A stretch of 64,000 bases of DNA. It comes from Sedimentitalea sp039941015. GTDB taxonomy: Bacteria > Pseudomonadota > Alphaproteobacteria > Rhodobacterales > Rhodobacteraceae. The notes under the pieces are model-generated. The model was not told the DNA's origin. It saw nothing but the letters and a program-made list of their open reading frames with translations, and did not search any database. A program made the position numbers and the translations under genes. The first letter of the stretch is position 1. Each line of letters begins with the position of its first letter. This document shows positions 43,142 through 52,056 of this stretch, one piece after another. The stretch lies in NCBI RefSeq assembly GCF_039941015.1, contig NZ_JBDVFI010000089.1. The stretch is one strand, 5' to 3'.

Positions 43142-44059
43142 CTAAAGGGCAGGCAGTAGAATGGCTTCGACCCGGCGATTTGACTCGCGACCCTGTGGCG
43201 TCAAGTTCGATCCCACCGGCGCCAGATATCCCATGCCCTCGGCATCGACGCGGGATGGGTCGACGTCAAAATTGTTGACAAGCCGCTCGCGGACGGCCGA
43301 TGCACGTCGTTTGGACAGCGCGATATTCGCCGCAAGCGTCCCGGTACTGTCAGTGTGGCCGACGAGCGCGATACGTTGCTCGGGATGCGTTTTCAAATAG
43401 CTGGCGAGTTGGCCGAGTGACGCATGCTGACCTGGCAGCAACCCCCCTGCGCCACTGTCAAATTCGAGATCGCGTAAAATCACATGCCCGTCGCGCTCAA
43501 GTGCCAGACCCAACTCTCCATTCGGTGCTGCCGCCACCGTGGCCGGTTTCGTTTTCCCGCCGTTCTGTTGCTGTACGGGCGACACGCGGATGGTTTGAAT
43601 ATAGGCGGCATTGCCGCTGCGGCTGACCAGAACACTAATGGCGTTATCGGGTTCTCGAACCGCCGAAAGAAAACGGTAGTTCCCAACATCCACGTGCATG
43701 TCCGGTGCAGGCACGATCTCTGTTTCGAAGCGAAAATCGAACCCGCCGCAACTGCGATCCTCGCATTCAAAGATCAGGTCAAAACCCATCGTCTCCAGTT
43801 GTTCGCGCAGCGGTGTCAGGAGTTGTAGCGTCGTTGCGGATGCGCCGTTGATCCGAAACGTTCGACGCGCGACCAGCCCTTCGAACCGGCGCACCGGAAC
43901 GGTGCCATCGGCAAACCCGGCTATCGGCAACTCGTAGTTGTCAAGCGGGCTTATTCGCTCTGACAGCTCTCGTGCTGCTGGCGCCATCGTCAATTCCTGC
44001 GCCTGACACAGCGCAGGCATCAGCGCCAAAAGGGTGCCGAATGCTAGGCGGGTCATCAT
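43142..44059 (-). CDS. OmpA-family protein
   Basis: 305 residues with a signal peptide (cleavage after C-Q-A near residue 20). The C-terminal peptidoglycan-binding OmpA domain (about 190-300) contains L-G-Q-L-A-S-Y-L-K-T-H-P-E-Q-R-I-A-L-V-G-H-T-D and R-A-S-A-V-R-E-R-L, plus the N-R-R-V-E motif. The N-terminal part is not a beta-barrel of the classic type. Likely a periplasmic or outer-membrane anchor to peptidoglycan. Start overlaps the preceding gene's stop by four bases. Confidence 0.9.
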   Translation of the reverse strand: MMTRLAFGTLLALMPALCQAQELTMAPAARELSERISPLDNYELPIAGFADGTVPVRRFEGLVARRTFRINGASATTLQLLTPLREQLETMGFDLIFECEDRSCGGFDFRFETEIVPAPDMHVDVGNYRFLSAVREPDNAISVLVSRSGNAAYIQTIRVSPVQQQNGGKTKPATVAAAPNGELGLALERDGHVILRDLEFDSGAGGLLPGQHASLGQLASYLKTHPEQRIALVGHTDSTGTLAANIALSKRRASAVRERLVNNFDVDPSRVDAEGMGYLAPVGSNLTPQGRESNRRVEAILLPAL

Positions 44060-44628
44060 CTGAACTGTGAATGATACTCGTCGTTCGGATGCATTGCCGT
44101 GGCGCTTGCGACCCGATTGGACATGTTGAAAAATCCGGTCACATTCGCAATGTCCCAGATGTCGCGATCACTGAACCCGACGTCCCGGAGGGCCTGGCGG
44201 TCGACTTCCTCGATCGTTGCGCTTGCTGTCGTCATCTTGGCCGCGAAATCGAGCATCCCGCGCTGGCGCGCGTCGAGTGGTGCAACGCGATAGTTCATCA
44301 CCAGCATCTCGCCGAGTTTCGGATCACCAGACATTTGGCGAACCGCCGCACCATGAGCGACGAGGCAATAGAAACAGTGGTTGAGCGAGGATACCACCAC
44401 GGCGATCATCTCGCGCTCAAGTTTGCTCAGCCCACTGTCCGCCAACATCACGTCATTATACATGCCGGTAAAGGCGTTGAGCTTGTCGATATCAAACGCG
44501 TTGGCCTTGAGCACATTGGGGATTATTCCCAGCTTTTCGGTGCAGATATCAAAGTATTTCTGCGTCGCTTCGGGCAAGGGATCGACCATCGGCAGGTCAA
44601 GGGCGGTTGGCGGAGTTTCAGTTGTCAC
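44056..44628 (-). CDS. Peroxidase-related enzyme (AhpD/CMD-like)
   Basis: 190 residues of the carboxymuconolactone decarboxylase/AhpD fold. Family motif N-H-C-F-Y-C-L-V-A-H-G with C-x2-C and the downstream histidine is near residues 82-92, and R-E-M-I-A-V-V-V-S lies before it. AhpD-like proteins reduce peroxide through this CxxC pair, and the peroxidase-related subgroup usually has that role. Coupled to ompA-like gene (ATGA overlap) and seven bases after the GNAT gene. Confidence 0.88.
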   Translation of the reverse strand: MTTETPPTALDLPMVDPLPEATQKYFDICTEKLGIIPNVLKANAFDIDKLNAFTGMYNDVMLADSGLSKLEREMIAVVVSSLNHCFYCLVAHGAAVRQMSGDPKLGEMLVMNYRVAPLDARQRGMLDFAAKMTTASATIEEVDRQALRDVGFSDRDIWDIANVTGFFNMSNRVASATAMHPNDEYHSQFR

Positions 44629-44634
44629 TTGGCT

Positions 44635-45372
44635 TCAGGCTCCATCTGGGAGGTGTCGGTAATGGTACTGTCCCACAGGCTGCATGCCGAGGGAAGTGTA
44701 GAGCGCATTGGCTGCCGTGTTCTCGACCGTGCACATGACCGACAGGGTTTCGGCACCTTGTTCATCGGCCCAGAACGCGGCCGCGCGCATGACCCAGCGG
44801 CCCATTCCGCTGCGCCGTTGGTGCGCGAGGATTTCAACCGCGTGCACCATCGCGACGCCGTTATGGATCGCGGCATAAGCGACCCCGGCGGGCTTGTCGT
44901 TGTGGCGGCAAAGAAAGCTCGTCTTGGGTCCGGCGGCGCGATCCATGATCGCCAGGCGGGAGGCTTTGATCCCCCCTGCGGCCCAGATTTCACGCATGAT
45001 CGCCAGCGGTTCCCAGAGGGAAAAGACTGTAACGCGCGGAATCGGCTGATCCATCAACTGCGCGGGAGGGCAGACATAGATCGTGACCGGGTCCTTGATG
45101 GCATAGCCGCGCTTGGCAAGTTCCGCGTCCAGGCCCGTCTCCCCTTGGCGGACCATGAAGATGCGCGGCTGTCCCATTTCGAGCATTGCGGTCTCGGCTT
45201 GTTCAATGTCCGCGCCGTCAAAGTCAGACACCGGATCAGCCAATGTGGTTGCGGACACTCGGCTGCCGCCGCCCCGTCCCTCGCGTAGGGTCCAGACCCC
45301 GAAGTGTCGGAAATTGGCGGCAGGCCAGGTGCCGTCAATAACGTCGTACCAAGAGGGCTGTGGGGTGTTCAT
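44635..45372 (-). CDS. GNAT-family N-acetyltransferase
   Basis: 245 residues. The acetyl-CoA loop R-R-S-G-M-G-R-W-V-M-R and motif B N-T-A-A-N-A-L-Y-T-S-L-G-M are in the C-terminal third; the N-terminal part (about 1-110) is a second, diverged acetyltransferase-like region. ATG 45372 (M-N-T-P-Q-P-S-W-Y-D) follows the upstream stop in a TAATG arrangement, which favours it over an in-frame upstream start. Substrate unknown. Confidence 0.87.
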   Translation of the reverse strand: MNTPQPSWYDVIDGTWPAANFRHFGVWTLREGRGGGSRVSATTLADPVSDFDGADIEQAETAMLEMGQPRIFMVRQGETGLDAELAKRGYAIKDPVTIYVCPPAQLMDQPIPRVTVFSLWEPLAIMREIWAAGGIKASRLAIMDRAAGPKTSFLCRHNDKPAGVAYAAIHNGVAMVHAVEILAHQRRSGMGRWVMRAAAFWADEQGAETLSVMCTVENTAANALYTSLGMQPVGQYHYRHLPDGA

Positions 45373-46091
45373 TAGGTGAGAGCCTTGGACAGCTGCGTCA
45401 TCGCAGCATCCACCTGCGTGCCATCTTGCCCACGTATGACGATGTTTGCGCCGAAGGCACCATCTTTCTGGAACGGATAACATCCAATCGACAGGTCCGC
45501 GTACCGCTCTGCAAACTGCGACAGCGTTTCGGCAATATCGCCTTCGCCGCGAAACACCTGCAAGCTTTGGCTGAGCAGGGGCGCACCACCGGTCAGCGTT
45601 GGCAGAACGCTGGCGACCATCGCCTGGAATATCAGTGGGACGCCGGCCATGACGTGCACATTCTTGATGGTGAATCCTGGGGCGCGTGACACCGGATTGT
45701 CGATCAGGGTTGCCCCATCGGGGATTCGCGCCATGCGCAGGCGGGCGGCATTCAATTCATGCCCGGTCTGCTTGTAGTGGTCTTTCAGGATTTTCCGCGC
45801 ATCGTCGCGGATATCGATCGAAGCTTCAAACGCCGCTGCGATGCAATCTGCCGTGATATCATCGTGGGTTGGCCCGATGCCGCCGCTGGTGAACACGACA
45901 TCATGGGTGTCGGACAGGGCGCGCACTGCATCGATGATCGCCTCCCGATCATCGCTGACAACGCGAACTTGCTTCAGGTTGATCCCGTGCTTGGTCAGTT
46001 CACCGGCCAGAAAATGCATGTTCGCATCACGTGTCCGGCCGGACAGGATTTCATCGCCGATCACCAGCATCGCGGCGGTTGGATTTGCCAT
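45372..46091 (-). CDS. Molybdopterin-binding / CinA N-terminal domain protein
   Basis: 239 residues, a single MoCF (molybdopterin-binding) domain: A-A-M-L-V-I-G-D-E-I-L-S-G-R-T-R-D-A-N at the N-terminus and F-T-S-G-G-I-G-P-T-H-D-D-I-T near residue 70. This is the N-terminal half of CinA; the C-terminal nicotinamide-nucleotide amidase domain is absent. Function is probably pyrophosphatase or binding of a nucleotide-like cofactor, not demonstrated. ATG 46091 is the family start. Divergent from sfsA. Confidence 0.87.
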   Translation of the reverse strand: MANPTAAMLVIGDEILSGRTRDANMHFLAGELTKHGINLKQVRVVSDDREAIIDAVRALSDTHDVVFTSGGIGPTHDDITADCIAAAFEASIDIRDDARKILKDHYKQTGHELNAARLRMARIPDGATLIDNPVSRAPGFTIKNVHVMAGVPLIFQAMVASVLPTLTGGAPLLSQSLQVFRGEGDIAETLSQFAERYADLSIGCYPFQKDGAFGANIVIRGQDGTQVDAAMTQLSKALT

Positions 46092-46139
46092 GACATGCCT
46101 CGCTTGAATGGTTTCTCTCGCAGGTATAGGCCCTTGGCC

Positions 46140-46844
46140 ATGCGCTTTGAAACCCCTCTTGTCCCCGCTCGGCTGATCCGCCGCTACAAACGCTTTCTCG
46201 CCGATTGTCGGCTCGAGGATGGCCGCGAAATCACCGCGCATTGCGCCAACCCCGGATCGATGATGGGGCTGGCGACGCCGGGACAGAAGGTCTGGTTGGA
46301 ACCAAATGACGACCCTCGTAAAAAGCTGAAATTCGGCTGGCGGCTGGTCGATCACGAAAGCGGTCATTTTACCGGCGTGGACACGTCGGTTCCAAACCGC
46401 GCCCTGCGCGCCGCCCTTGGGGCGGGGCAAGTGGCCGGGCTGACCGAATACAAGACCGTGCGCCCCGAAGTGAAGTATGGCGAGGCCAGCCGGATCGATT
46501 TCCTGTTAAGCCATCCGGGTCTCCCCGACGCCTATGTCGAGGTCAAAAGCGTGACATTGTGTCGCCAGCCGGGGCTGGCCGAGTTTCCGGATTCGGTGAC
46601 CAAACGTGGCGCCAAACACCTTGAGGAACTGGCGCGGGTGGCCGATCAGGGGCATCGGGCGGTGATGCTCTACCTGATCCAGCGTACGGATTGCACAGCG
46701 TTCGATCTGGCGCGGGATATTGACCCGGGCTATGCGGCGGCTTATGACGCGGCCCGCGTCCAAGGCGTGGAAACTCTGTGCTTTGACACGCGGATCACAC
46801 CCCATGGGGTCGAGTTGGGACAGCCTGTCGCAGTGGTGATTTGA
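46140..46844 (+). CDS. sfsA: DNA/RNA nuclease SfsA
   Basis: 234 residues, full length. Begins M-R-F-E-T-P-L-V-P-A-R-L-I-R-R-Y-K-R-F-L-A-D and carries H-C-A-N-P-G-S-M, E-Y-K-T-V-R-x-E-V-K-Y-G and S-R-I-D-F-L-L with V-E-V-K-S-V-T-L, the PD-(D/E)XK nuclease core. SfsA was named for maltose gene stimulation in E. coli and later recognised as a nuclease. Short leader (48 bases) shared with the divergent cinA-like gene. Confidence 0.94.
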   Translation: MRFETPLVPARLIRRYKRFLADCRLEDGREITAHCANPGSMMGLATPGQKVWLEPNDDPRKKLKFGWRLVDHESGHFTGVDTSVPNRALRAALGAGQVAGLTEYKTVRPEVKYGEASRIDFLLSHPGLPDAYVEVKSVTLCRQPGLAEFPDSVTKRGAKHLEELARVADQGHRAVMLYLIQRTDCTAFDLARDIDPGYAAAYDAARVQGVETLCFDTRITPHGVELGQPVAVVI

Positions 46845-46898
46845 CGTCTACTGGCACTTTTGCGAACGAGTCATTAAGTGTATGGTAAGACAACGATT

Positions 46899-47726
46899 AT
46901 GGAGTCAACGGTGAACAACGAACTTCGCGGCCGTCTGACCAAGGATGGCATCCGAATATACGACCCAGCGGATTTTGGCGGCATGCATGCCGCTGGCGCA
47001 TTGGCTGCACGCATCCTTGATGACATCCGCGAGCATGTGTTCGTCGGGCAAACCACCGGTGCCATCGATGCAGCGATCACCAAGATGGTCGAGGACGCGG
47101 GCGCGAAATCTGCCACGATTGGGTACAAGGGGTACGAGCACGCAAGCTGTATCTCGGTCAACCACGTGGTGTGTCACGGCATTCCGGGCGACAAAAAGCT
47201 CAAGGATGGCGATATTATCAATATCGACGTCACCGTGATCGTTGATGGCTGGTTTGGCGATACCAGCCGGATGTACGTCGCGGGCAAGCTGCCGCGCAAA
47301 GCAGAGCGTTTGATTCAGGTGACCCATGATGCGCTGATGAAGGGCATCGAGATTGTCAAACCGGGTAATACCTTTGGCGATATCGGGCACGCGATCCAGA
47401 CATATGTCGAAGCGCACCGGATGAGCGTCGTGCGCGACTTTTGCGGACATGGCTTGGGCCGGGTGTTTCACGCGCCGCCCAACGTGCTGCATTATGGCCG
47501 CCCCGGAACCGGCGCAAAGCTGGAAGAGGGTATGTTCTTTACCATCGAACCGATGGTCAATCTGGGCCGCCCGGAAACCAAGACGCTCGCCGATGATTGG
47601 ACTGCGGTGACACGCGACAAATCCCTGTCGGCACAGTTTGAGCATTCGGTTGGTGTGACTGCGGATGGGTTCGAAATCTTCACGCTGTCGCCGTCAGGGC
47701 GCTTTCACCCGACATACGAGTCCTGA
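46899..47726 (+). CDS. map: Methionine aminopeptidase, type I
   Basis: 275 residues. All five metal ligands are visible: N-I-D-V-T (Asp), G-D-T-S (Asp), C-G-H-G-L-G (His near residue 188), T-I-E-P-M (Glu) and Q-F-E-H-S (Glu). It removes the initiator methionine from nascent proteins in the cytoplasm. The start at 46899 (M-E-S-T-V-N-N-E-L-R) is preferred; an upstream ATG at 46878 would add seven residues. Three bases from the convergent rsmD. Confidence 0.95.
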   Translation: MESTVNNELRGRLTKDGIRIYDPADFGGMHAAGALAARILDDIREHVFVGQTTGAIDAAITKMVEDAGAKSATIGYKGYEHASCISVNHVVCHGIPGDKKLKDGDIINIDVTVIVDGWFGDTSRMYVAGKLPRKAERLIQVTHDALMKGIEIVKPGNTFGDIGHAIQTYVEAHRMSVVRDFCGHGLGRVFHAPPNVLHYGRPGTGAKLEEGMFFTIEPMVNLGRPETKTLADDWTAVTRDKSLSAQFEHSVGVTADGFEIFTLSPSGRFHPTYES

Positions 47727-47728
47727 TC

Positions 47729-48313
47729 TTAACGGGCGGTAATGTTCGGGTCGAATTTATCACCCGAATTTTGCATGAGCGTAATGTACGTATCGCCGTA
47801 TTTGCGGCTGTCGATCAATTCAAACCCTTCTGGCGCTGGCATTGGCGCGTTTTCTTCCCAGACGATTAAGGCATCAGGGGCGACCCACCCCCCTTGGGTG
47901 GCTGCGGTAAGGGCGCGCTGTCCAAGGGCCTTGCCATAGGGCGGGTCGAGAAACACCAGATCGCAGGGTTCGCCGGGGCAGGGGCCAAGCCGAGCGACAT
48001 CACGGCGAATGAAATCGGTGTCTGCACGACTGTCGGTCAGATCTACGTTCTTGCGAATGAGCTGCCCGGCGACACGGCCATCATCTACAAAGGTCACATG
48101 CGCCGCGCCACGTGACAACGCCTCAAGCCCTAGAGCGCCAGTGCCGGCGAAGAGGTCAAGTACCCGCGCGCCCTGCAACTCGTGCCGATGCGCAAGCACG
48201 TTGAACAGACTTTCTCGCACCCGGTCCGTTGTCGGTCGCAAGTGGGCGGCGCTGTCGCCCTTGCCGACCGACGCCAACGCCCGTCCCCGAAAACGCCCCG
48301 CAATGATCCTCAC
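47729..48313 (-). CDS. rsmD: 16S rRNA (guanine-966 N2)-methyltransferase
   Basis: 194 residues. N-terminal M-R-I-I-A-G-R-F-R-G-R, SAM-binding V-L-D-L-F-A-G-T-G-A-L-G-L-E-A-L-S-R-G-A (about 55-74) and catalytic F-L-D-P-P-Y-G near residue 125 (D-P-P-Y variant of N-P-P-Y). It methylates G966 of 16S rRNA in the 30S subunit. Start overlaps the following FAD reductase stop by four bases. Confidence 0.95.
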   Translation of the reverse strand: MRIIAGRFRGRALASVGKGDSAAHLRPTTDRVRESLFNVLAHRHELQGARVLDLFAGTGALGLEALSRGAAHVTFVDDGRVAGQLIRKNVDLTDSRADTDFIRRDVARLGPCPGEPCDLVFLDPPYGKALGQRALTAATQGGWVAPDALIVWEENAPMPAPEGFELIDSRKYGDTYITLMQNSGDKFDPNITAR

Positions 48314-49521
48314 GTGCGCAGCAGCGATTTCAGATCGGTTTCGGAATCGGCGATCACCTCTGGTGCCGGTGATTTCCCGGACTCGATCAAGCGCTTGCCA
48401 ATCATGTATCCGCGCGGATCATTCATTGCGTCGACGGCGAGCAACTTGTCGCCAGCGTAATACCAGAACGACACCGCGCCCTTGTCGCCTTTGCGCGTGA
48501 TGACGCGGTCATACCCCACGTTCAGGCCCGCGATCTGCAGTTTCACATCGTATTGATCCGACCAGAACCACGGCTTGGGGACATAAGGGGTTGCCGCACC
48601 CAGCATGTTTTCAGCAACGCATTCGGCCTGATCTATGGCGTTTGGCACGCTTTCCAGCCGAATGCGCCCGCCAGCATGCGGAAACGATGCACAATCGCCT
48701 GCGGCCCAGATTGATGGATCAGAGGTGCGGCCCAACTCGTCAACAGCGATGCCGTTGTCTATCGTCAGCCCTGCCATTTCCGCCAGTCGCGCTGATGGTG
48801 CGATGCCAACACCGACAATTACGAAATCAAGCTCAACTTCGCTGCCATCGCTCAGCACAGCCCCCGTGACCTTGCCGTCGACGCCGATGAGGTGGTCAAG
48901 ACCAATCCCCTCGCGGATATCGACGCCATGAGAGCTGTGCAGGGCGCGGAAGTAGTCGCTGGTTTCCGGCGCGGCCACCCGTTGAAGAATACGGTCTGCC
49001 ATTTCAACGAGCGTGACGGCCACGCCGCTTTTGGCCGCGACCGCCGCCGCCTCAAGCCCGATATAGCCGCCACCGACGATCAGCGCGTGTGCGCCCGGTG
49101 TAACCGACGCCGACATCGCGTCGACATCCGAAAGCGTGCGTACGACATGCACGCTTTCCAGATCACCACCGATCGTGGCGGGCAACCGACGAGGCTCTGA
49201 CCCGGTGGTCAGGGCCAGATGGTCGTAATGAATAACGTCGCCACCGACAGTCACTGTTTTCGTATCAGGATCAATGGAGGTCACGGTCTCGTTCAGACGC
49301 AACGTGATGTTCTGATCGGAATAAAAGCTCTCGGGCCTCAGGAAAAGGCGCGCAAGTTCCATTTCACCAAGCAGATAGGCCTTGCTCAATGGTGGTCGTT
49401 GATACGGCGGAACAGGTTCGGCGCCGATCAGGGTCACGTCACCGTCAAACCCGCTTTTGCGCAGTTTTGCCACCAGCGACGCCCCGGCCTGTCCTGCTCC
49501 GATCACAACGATATGGCTCAT
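48310..49521 (-). CDS. FAD-dependent ferredoxin/rubredoxin reductase-like oxidoreductase
   Basis: 403 residues. Two dinucleotide motifs, V-I-G-A-G-Q-A-G-A-S (about 5-14) and I-V-G-G-G-Y-I-G-L-E-A (about 148-158), plus W-A-A-G-D-C-A near residue 275. Collinear with putidaredoxin/rhodocoxin reductases that pass NAD(P)H electrons to 2Fe-2S ferredoxins for monooxygenases; no ferredoxin or P450 gene is adjacent. ATG 49521 matches the family N-terminus M-S-H-I-V-V-I-G; the longer in-frame upstream region is not family-like. Confidence 0.88.
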   Translation of the reverse strand: MSHIVVIGAGQAGASLVAKLRKSGFDGDVTLIGAEPVPPYQRPPLSKAYLLGEMELARLFLRPESFYSDQNITLRLNETVTSIDPDTKTVTVGGDVIHYDHLALTTGSEPRRLPATIGGDLESVHVVRTLSDVDAMSASVTPGAHALIVGGGYIGLEAAAVAAKSGVAVTLVEMADRILQRVAAPETSDYFRALHSSHGVDIREGIGLDHLIGVDGKVTGAVLSDGSEVELDFVIVGVGIAPSARLAEMAGLTIDNGIAVDELGRTSDPSIWAAGDCASFPHAGGRIRLESVPNAIDQAECVAENMLGAATPYVPKPWFWSDQYDVKLQIAGLNVGYDRVITRKGDKGAVSFWYYAGDKLLAVDAMNDPRGYMIGKRLIESGKSPAPEVIADSETDLKSLLRT

Positions 49522-49614
49522 CTGTCTACATCGCCTCTTGCAAGTGGTTGTCCCGATGCTCACAAATCCTAAATGTGCCATAGGCGCAAACAAAATTTCA
49601 GAAAGGGACGCAGC

Positions 49615-50103
49615 ATGACGATTTCCACCGGAGAAAAACTGCCCGACGCAACACTGGTCGCAATGGGTGCCGAGGGGCCTGAAACGGTCTCGCTCGCGGA
49701 TAAGACAGCCGGACGCAAGGTCGTGATCTTTGCGGTTCCCGGTGCTTTTACGCCGACCTGTCATTCCGCCCATGTACCCAGCTTTATCCGCACCAAATCG
49801 GCGTTTGACGACAAGGGCGTCGACGAGATCATTTGCGTGTCCGTCAATGATCCATTCGTGATGAAGGCCTGGGGCGATGCAACCGGGGCAGAAGCGGCTG
49901 GCCTGACCATGTTGTCAGACCCGGAAAGCGCGTTTACCAAGGCCATCGGTATGGATTTTGACGCGCCGCCAGCCGGGTTGATCGCCCGCTCGCGCCGTTA
50001 TGCGATGCTGGTTGAAGATGGCTCTGTGACCCTGTTGCAGGCCGAGGAAAACCCCGGTGTCTGCGAAGTTTCCGGGGGCGAAGGCCTGCTTGCCTCTATG
50101 TAA
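49615..50103 (+). CDS. Peroxiredoxin (Prx5-type)
   Basis: 162 residues. Peroxidatic cysteine in P-G-A-F-T-P-T-C-H (Cys49) and a second cysteine near the C-terminus (P-G-V-C-E-V-S-G-G). The F-T-P-T-C motif and length match the Prx5/atypical 2-Cys group that reduces peroxides with glutathione or thioredoxin. The fused glutaredoxin domain of some homologues is absent. AAAGGGACG lies before ATG 49615. Divergent from the FAD reductase. Confidence 0.93.
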   Translation: MTISTGEKLPDATLVAMGAEGPETVSLADKTAGRKVVIFAVPGAFTPTCHSAHVPSFIRTKSAFDDKGVDEIICVSVNDPFVMKAWGDATGAEAAGLTMLSDPESAFTKAIGMDFDAPPAGLIARSRRYAMLVEDGSVTLLQAEENPGVCEVSGGEGLLASM

Positions 50104-50220
50104 GAGACTGGCGGCTATCGGGTCCCAAAACTTTATGGCCGCCTAGCCTGTTGCAGTCGCGCGGGCTGGCAGTGTTTCTTCGCAAAACCGCGCGTTCACC
50201 TCTGTTCAAAGGGTGACACC

Positions 50221-50523
50221 ATGATCAACCTGCTTCGATCAATTCCAGTTTTATTGTTACTTGCTGCCTGTGCGATGCCAGACAACCCGACTCAATCGGG
50301 CAATGGCGGAACAGAAATTCAGCTGGAAACTGGACGCAATTGCTGGGCGAACCGGTGTTTTTCCTATGACAGCGCGCGCCAGATGGTTTCGTTGCCCGGA
50401 AAGAACCCCGCCCGTGTGCCCGGCGCCGTCAACACGCAAAAAGGGTTTGTGACGGAGACCGAGTTTGCGGCAATGTTCAATGCCGCCGCGATGTCCTATG
50501 CGAATGGGGTTGGGCGCCGCTAA
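50221..50523 (+). CDS. Small predicted lipoprotein
   Basis: 100 residues. Signal peptide with lipobox L-L-A-A-C (Cys near 17), then a Pro/Asn-rich stretch and N-C-W-A-N-R-C-F-S-Y, with two more cysteines that could form a disulfide. No family recognised beyond the lipoprotein signal. Preceded by AAAGGGTGACACC. Convergent with the pterin dehydratase gene. Confidence 0.6.
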   Translation: MINLLRSIPVLLLLAACAMPDNPTQSGNGGTEIQLETGRNCWANRCFSYDSARQMVSLPGKNPARVPGAVNTQKGFVTETEFAAMFNAAAMSYANGVGRR

Positions 50524-50533
50524 CGCGCGTCTT

Positions 50534-50827
50534 TTACACGAGGCTGTCCATCTTGCGGGCCAGCTTGGCGTCCAGCGCACTTAGCCCATCAACATCATGC
50601 GTGGTCAACACCACGTTGACGGTTTTGTACACATTGCTCCACTCCGGGTGGTGATCCCACTTTTCCGCCCAGATTGCGACGCGGGTCATCCAGCCAAAGG
50701 CATCAATGAAATTCTTGAAGACAAATGCCTTTTCGATTGCATCGCGGCCTTCCACCATGGTCCAACCAGATTTGAACAGCGGATCCAGCAATGGTCCCCG
50801 TGCCTCGTCAGACAGTTTCTCGGTCAT
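50534..50827 (-). CDS. 4a-hydroxytetrahydrobiopterin dehydratase (PCD)
   Basis: 97 residues, standard for pterin-4a-carbinolamine dehydratase. Catalytic H-H-P-E-W-S-N-V-Y (active His pair) at about residues 58-66 and the downstream T-T-H-D-V-D-G-L-S histidine. It regenerates dihydropterin after aromatic amino acid hydroxylase turnover. No phenylalanine hydroxylase is adjacent in the window, so its partner is elsewhere. Start overlaps the next gene's stop. Confidence 0.93.
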   Translation of the reverse strand: MTEKLSDEARGPLLDPLFKSGWTMVEGRDAIEKAFVFKNFIDAFGWMTRVAIWAEKWDHHPEWSNVYKTVNVVLTTHDVDGLSALDAKLARKMDSLV

Positions 50828-52014
50828 TGCTGTTCCTCCACTTGTGGCTTTCTGAACGGGCCATATTCCGTCAGCACTTCTATTTCTTCCTCAACCGCAT
50901 TGCGTTCGGCCCTGAGGTAGTTGGCGATTGCCTTTGCAAAGCCGGGGTCCGCAACCCAATGCAGGCTGTGGGTCTGGGTCGGCAAATAGCCCCGTGCCAG
51001 CTTGTGTTCGCCTTGCGCGCCTGCTTCGACTCGCTTCATTCCCCAAGCGATGGCGAGGTCGATGGCCCGATAATAGCACAGTTCGAAGTGCAGGCAGGGG
51101 TGATGTTCAATGCAGCCCCAATACCGCCCGAACAGCGTATCCCGGCCGATCACGTTCAATGCGCCCGCGACCCAGCGATCGTCGCGCTGCGCCAACACTA
51201 GTGCGAGGTCGTCTCGCAGATGCTCTTGTGCAAGGTCAAAGAACTGGCGCGTCAGATAGGGCGATCCCCATTTGCGTGCCCCTGTGTTCTGATAAAACAC
51301 CCAGAACGCATCCCAATGCTCGGGTTCGATCTGGTCACCGGTCAGGACATGGATGCTGCCGCCAAAGGCATTGGCCTTTGCACGTTCCTTGCGAATGTTC
51401 TTGCGTTTTCGGGAGGACAGGCTGGCGAGAAAACCATCAAAATCGTCATAGTCGTCGTTCAGCCAATGAAATTGCTGGCTTGCCCGTGACATCAGACCCA
51501 TCTGCTCACCGGCTGCGGCTTCTTGCTCGGTGCAAAAGGTGACGTGCAGCGAGGACAATTGGTTGTCTGCCGTCAGTTGCACGGCCCCCTGTACCAACGC
51601 CGACTGGCCGATCTCTTCATAGCCCTGCCTTACAAGAAAGCGCCTGCCAGTCGCGGGAGTATGGGGAACTGCAATCTGAAGTTTGGGGTAATAGTCCCCG
51701 CCCGCGCGCTCGTACCCATGCGCCCAATTGTGATCAAAGATGTATTCGCCCTGCGAATGCGATTTGGCATATAGCGGCGCACAAGCGATCAGCATACCGT
51801 CCAGATAGGCGGTCAGGTATTGTGGCTGCCAGCCGGTTCCGCGCCCGACCGAGCCAGAGTCTTCGAGGGCAGACAGGAAACGGTGCGTGGTGAACGGATC
51901 AATCGGTCGCCCACCCTCGGCGGCCTCGGGGCAAGCACAACTGTCCCAATCTTCTGCCGCGATTTGCGACAGAGAGCCGATCACCTGAATCTCGATCTGT
52001 GCCTGATCCATCAT
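50824..52014 (-). CDS. GNAT-superfamily protein, COG3146 type (peptidogalycan-like)
   Basis: 396 residues. Contains the COG3146 pattern: W-D-S-C-A near the N-terminus, R-K-N-I-R-K-E-R and the C-terminal E-A-G-A-Q-G-E-H-K-L-A-R-G-Y-L-P. These proteins have two tandem GNAT folds like FemX/MurJ-associated aminoacyl transferases and are annotated as peptidoglycan-related; the substrate is not known. Four-base overlap with the dehydratase gene downstream. Confidence 0.82.
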   Translation of the reverse strand: MMDQAQIEIQVIGSLSQIAAEDWDSCACPEAAEGGRPIDPFTTHRFLSALEDSGSVGRGTGWQPQYLTAYLDGMLIACAPLYAKSHSQGEYIFDHNWAHGYERAGGDYYPKLQIAVPHTPATGRRFLVRQGYEEIGQSALVQGAVQLTADNQLSSLHVTFCTEQEAAAGEQMGLMSRASQQFHWLNDDYDDFDGFLASLSSRKRKNIRKERAKANAFGGSIHVLTGDQIEPEHWDAFWVFYQNTGARKWGSPYLTRQFFDLAQEHLRDDLALVLAQRDDRWVAGALNVIGRDTLFGRYWGCIEHHPCLHFELCYYRAIDLAIAWGMKRVEAGAQGEHKLARGYLPTQTHSLHWVADPGFAKAIANYLRAERNAVEEEIEVLTEYGPFRKPQVEEQQ

Positions 52015-52056
52015 TTCCTCGTGCCTGACCCTTATCTGGTCTCGTCAGGCGACCGA

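Noticed and set aside
43110..43151. Small hairpins between LysR and the OmpA gene
   Set aside because: Stems of five or six base pairs without a T tract; one overlaps the stop codon. Too weak to call terminators.
44071..45288. 405-codon open frame on plus across two minus-strand genes
   Set aside because: It spans the boundary of the peroxidase-related and GNAT genes and has no family pattern.
50104..50150. GGCGGC...GCCGCC inverted repeat after the peroxiredoxin gene
   Set aside because: Only six base pairs with a long loop and no T tract.
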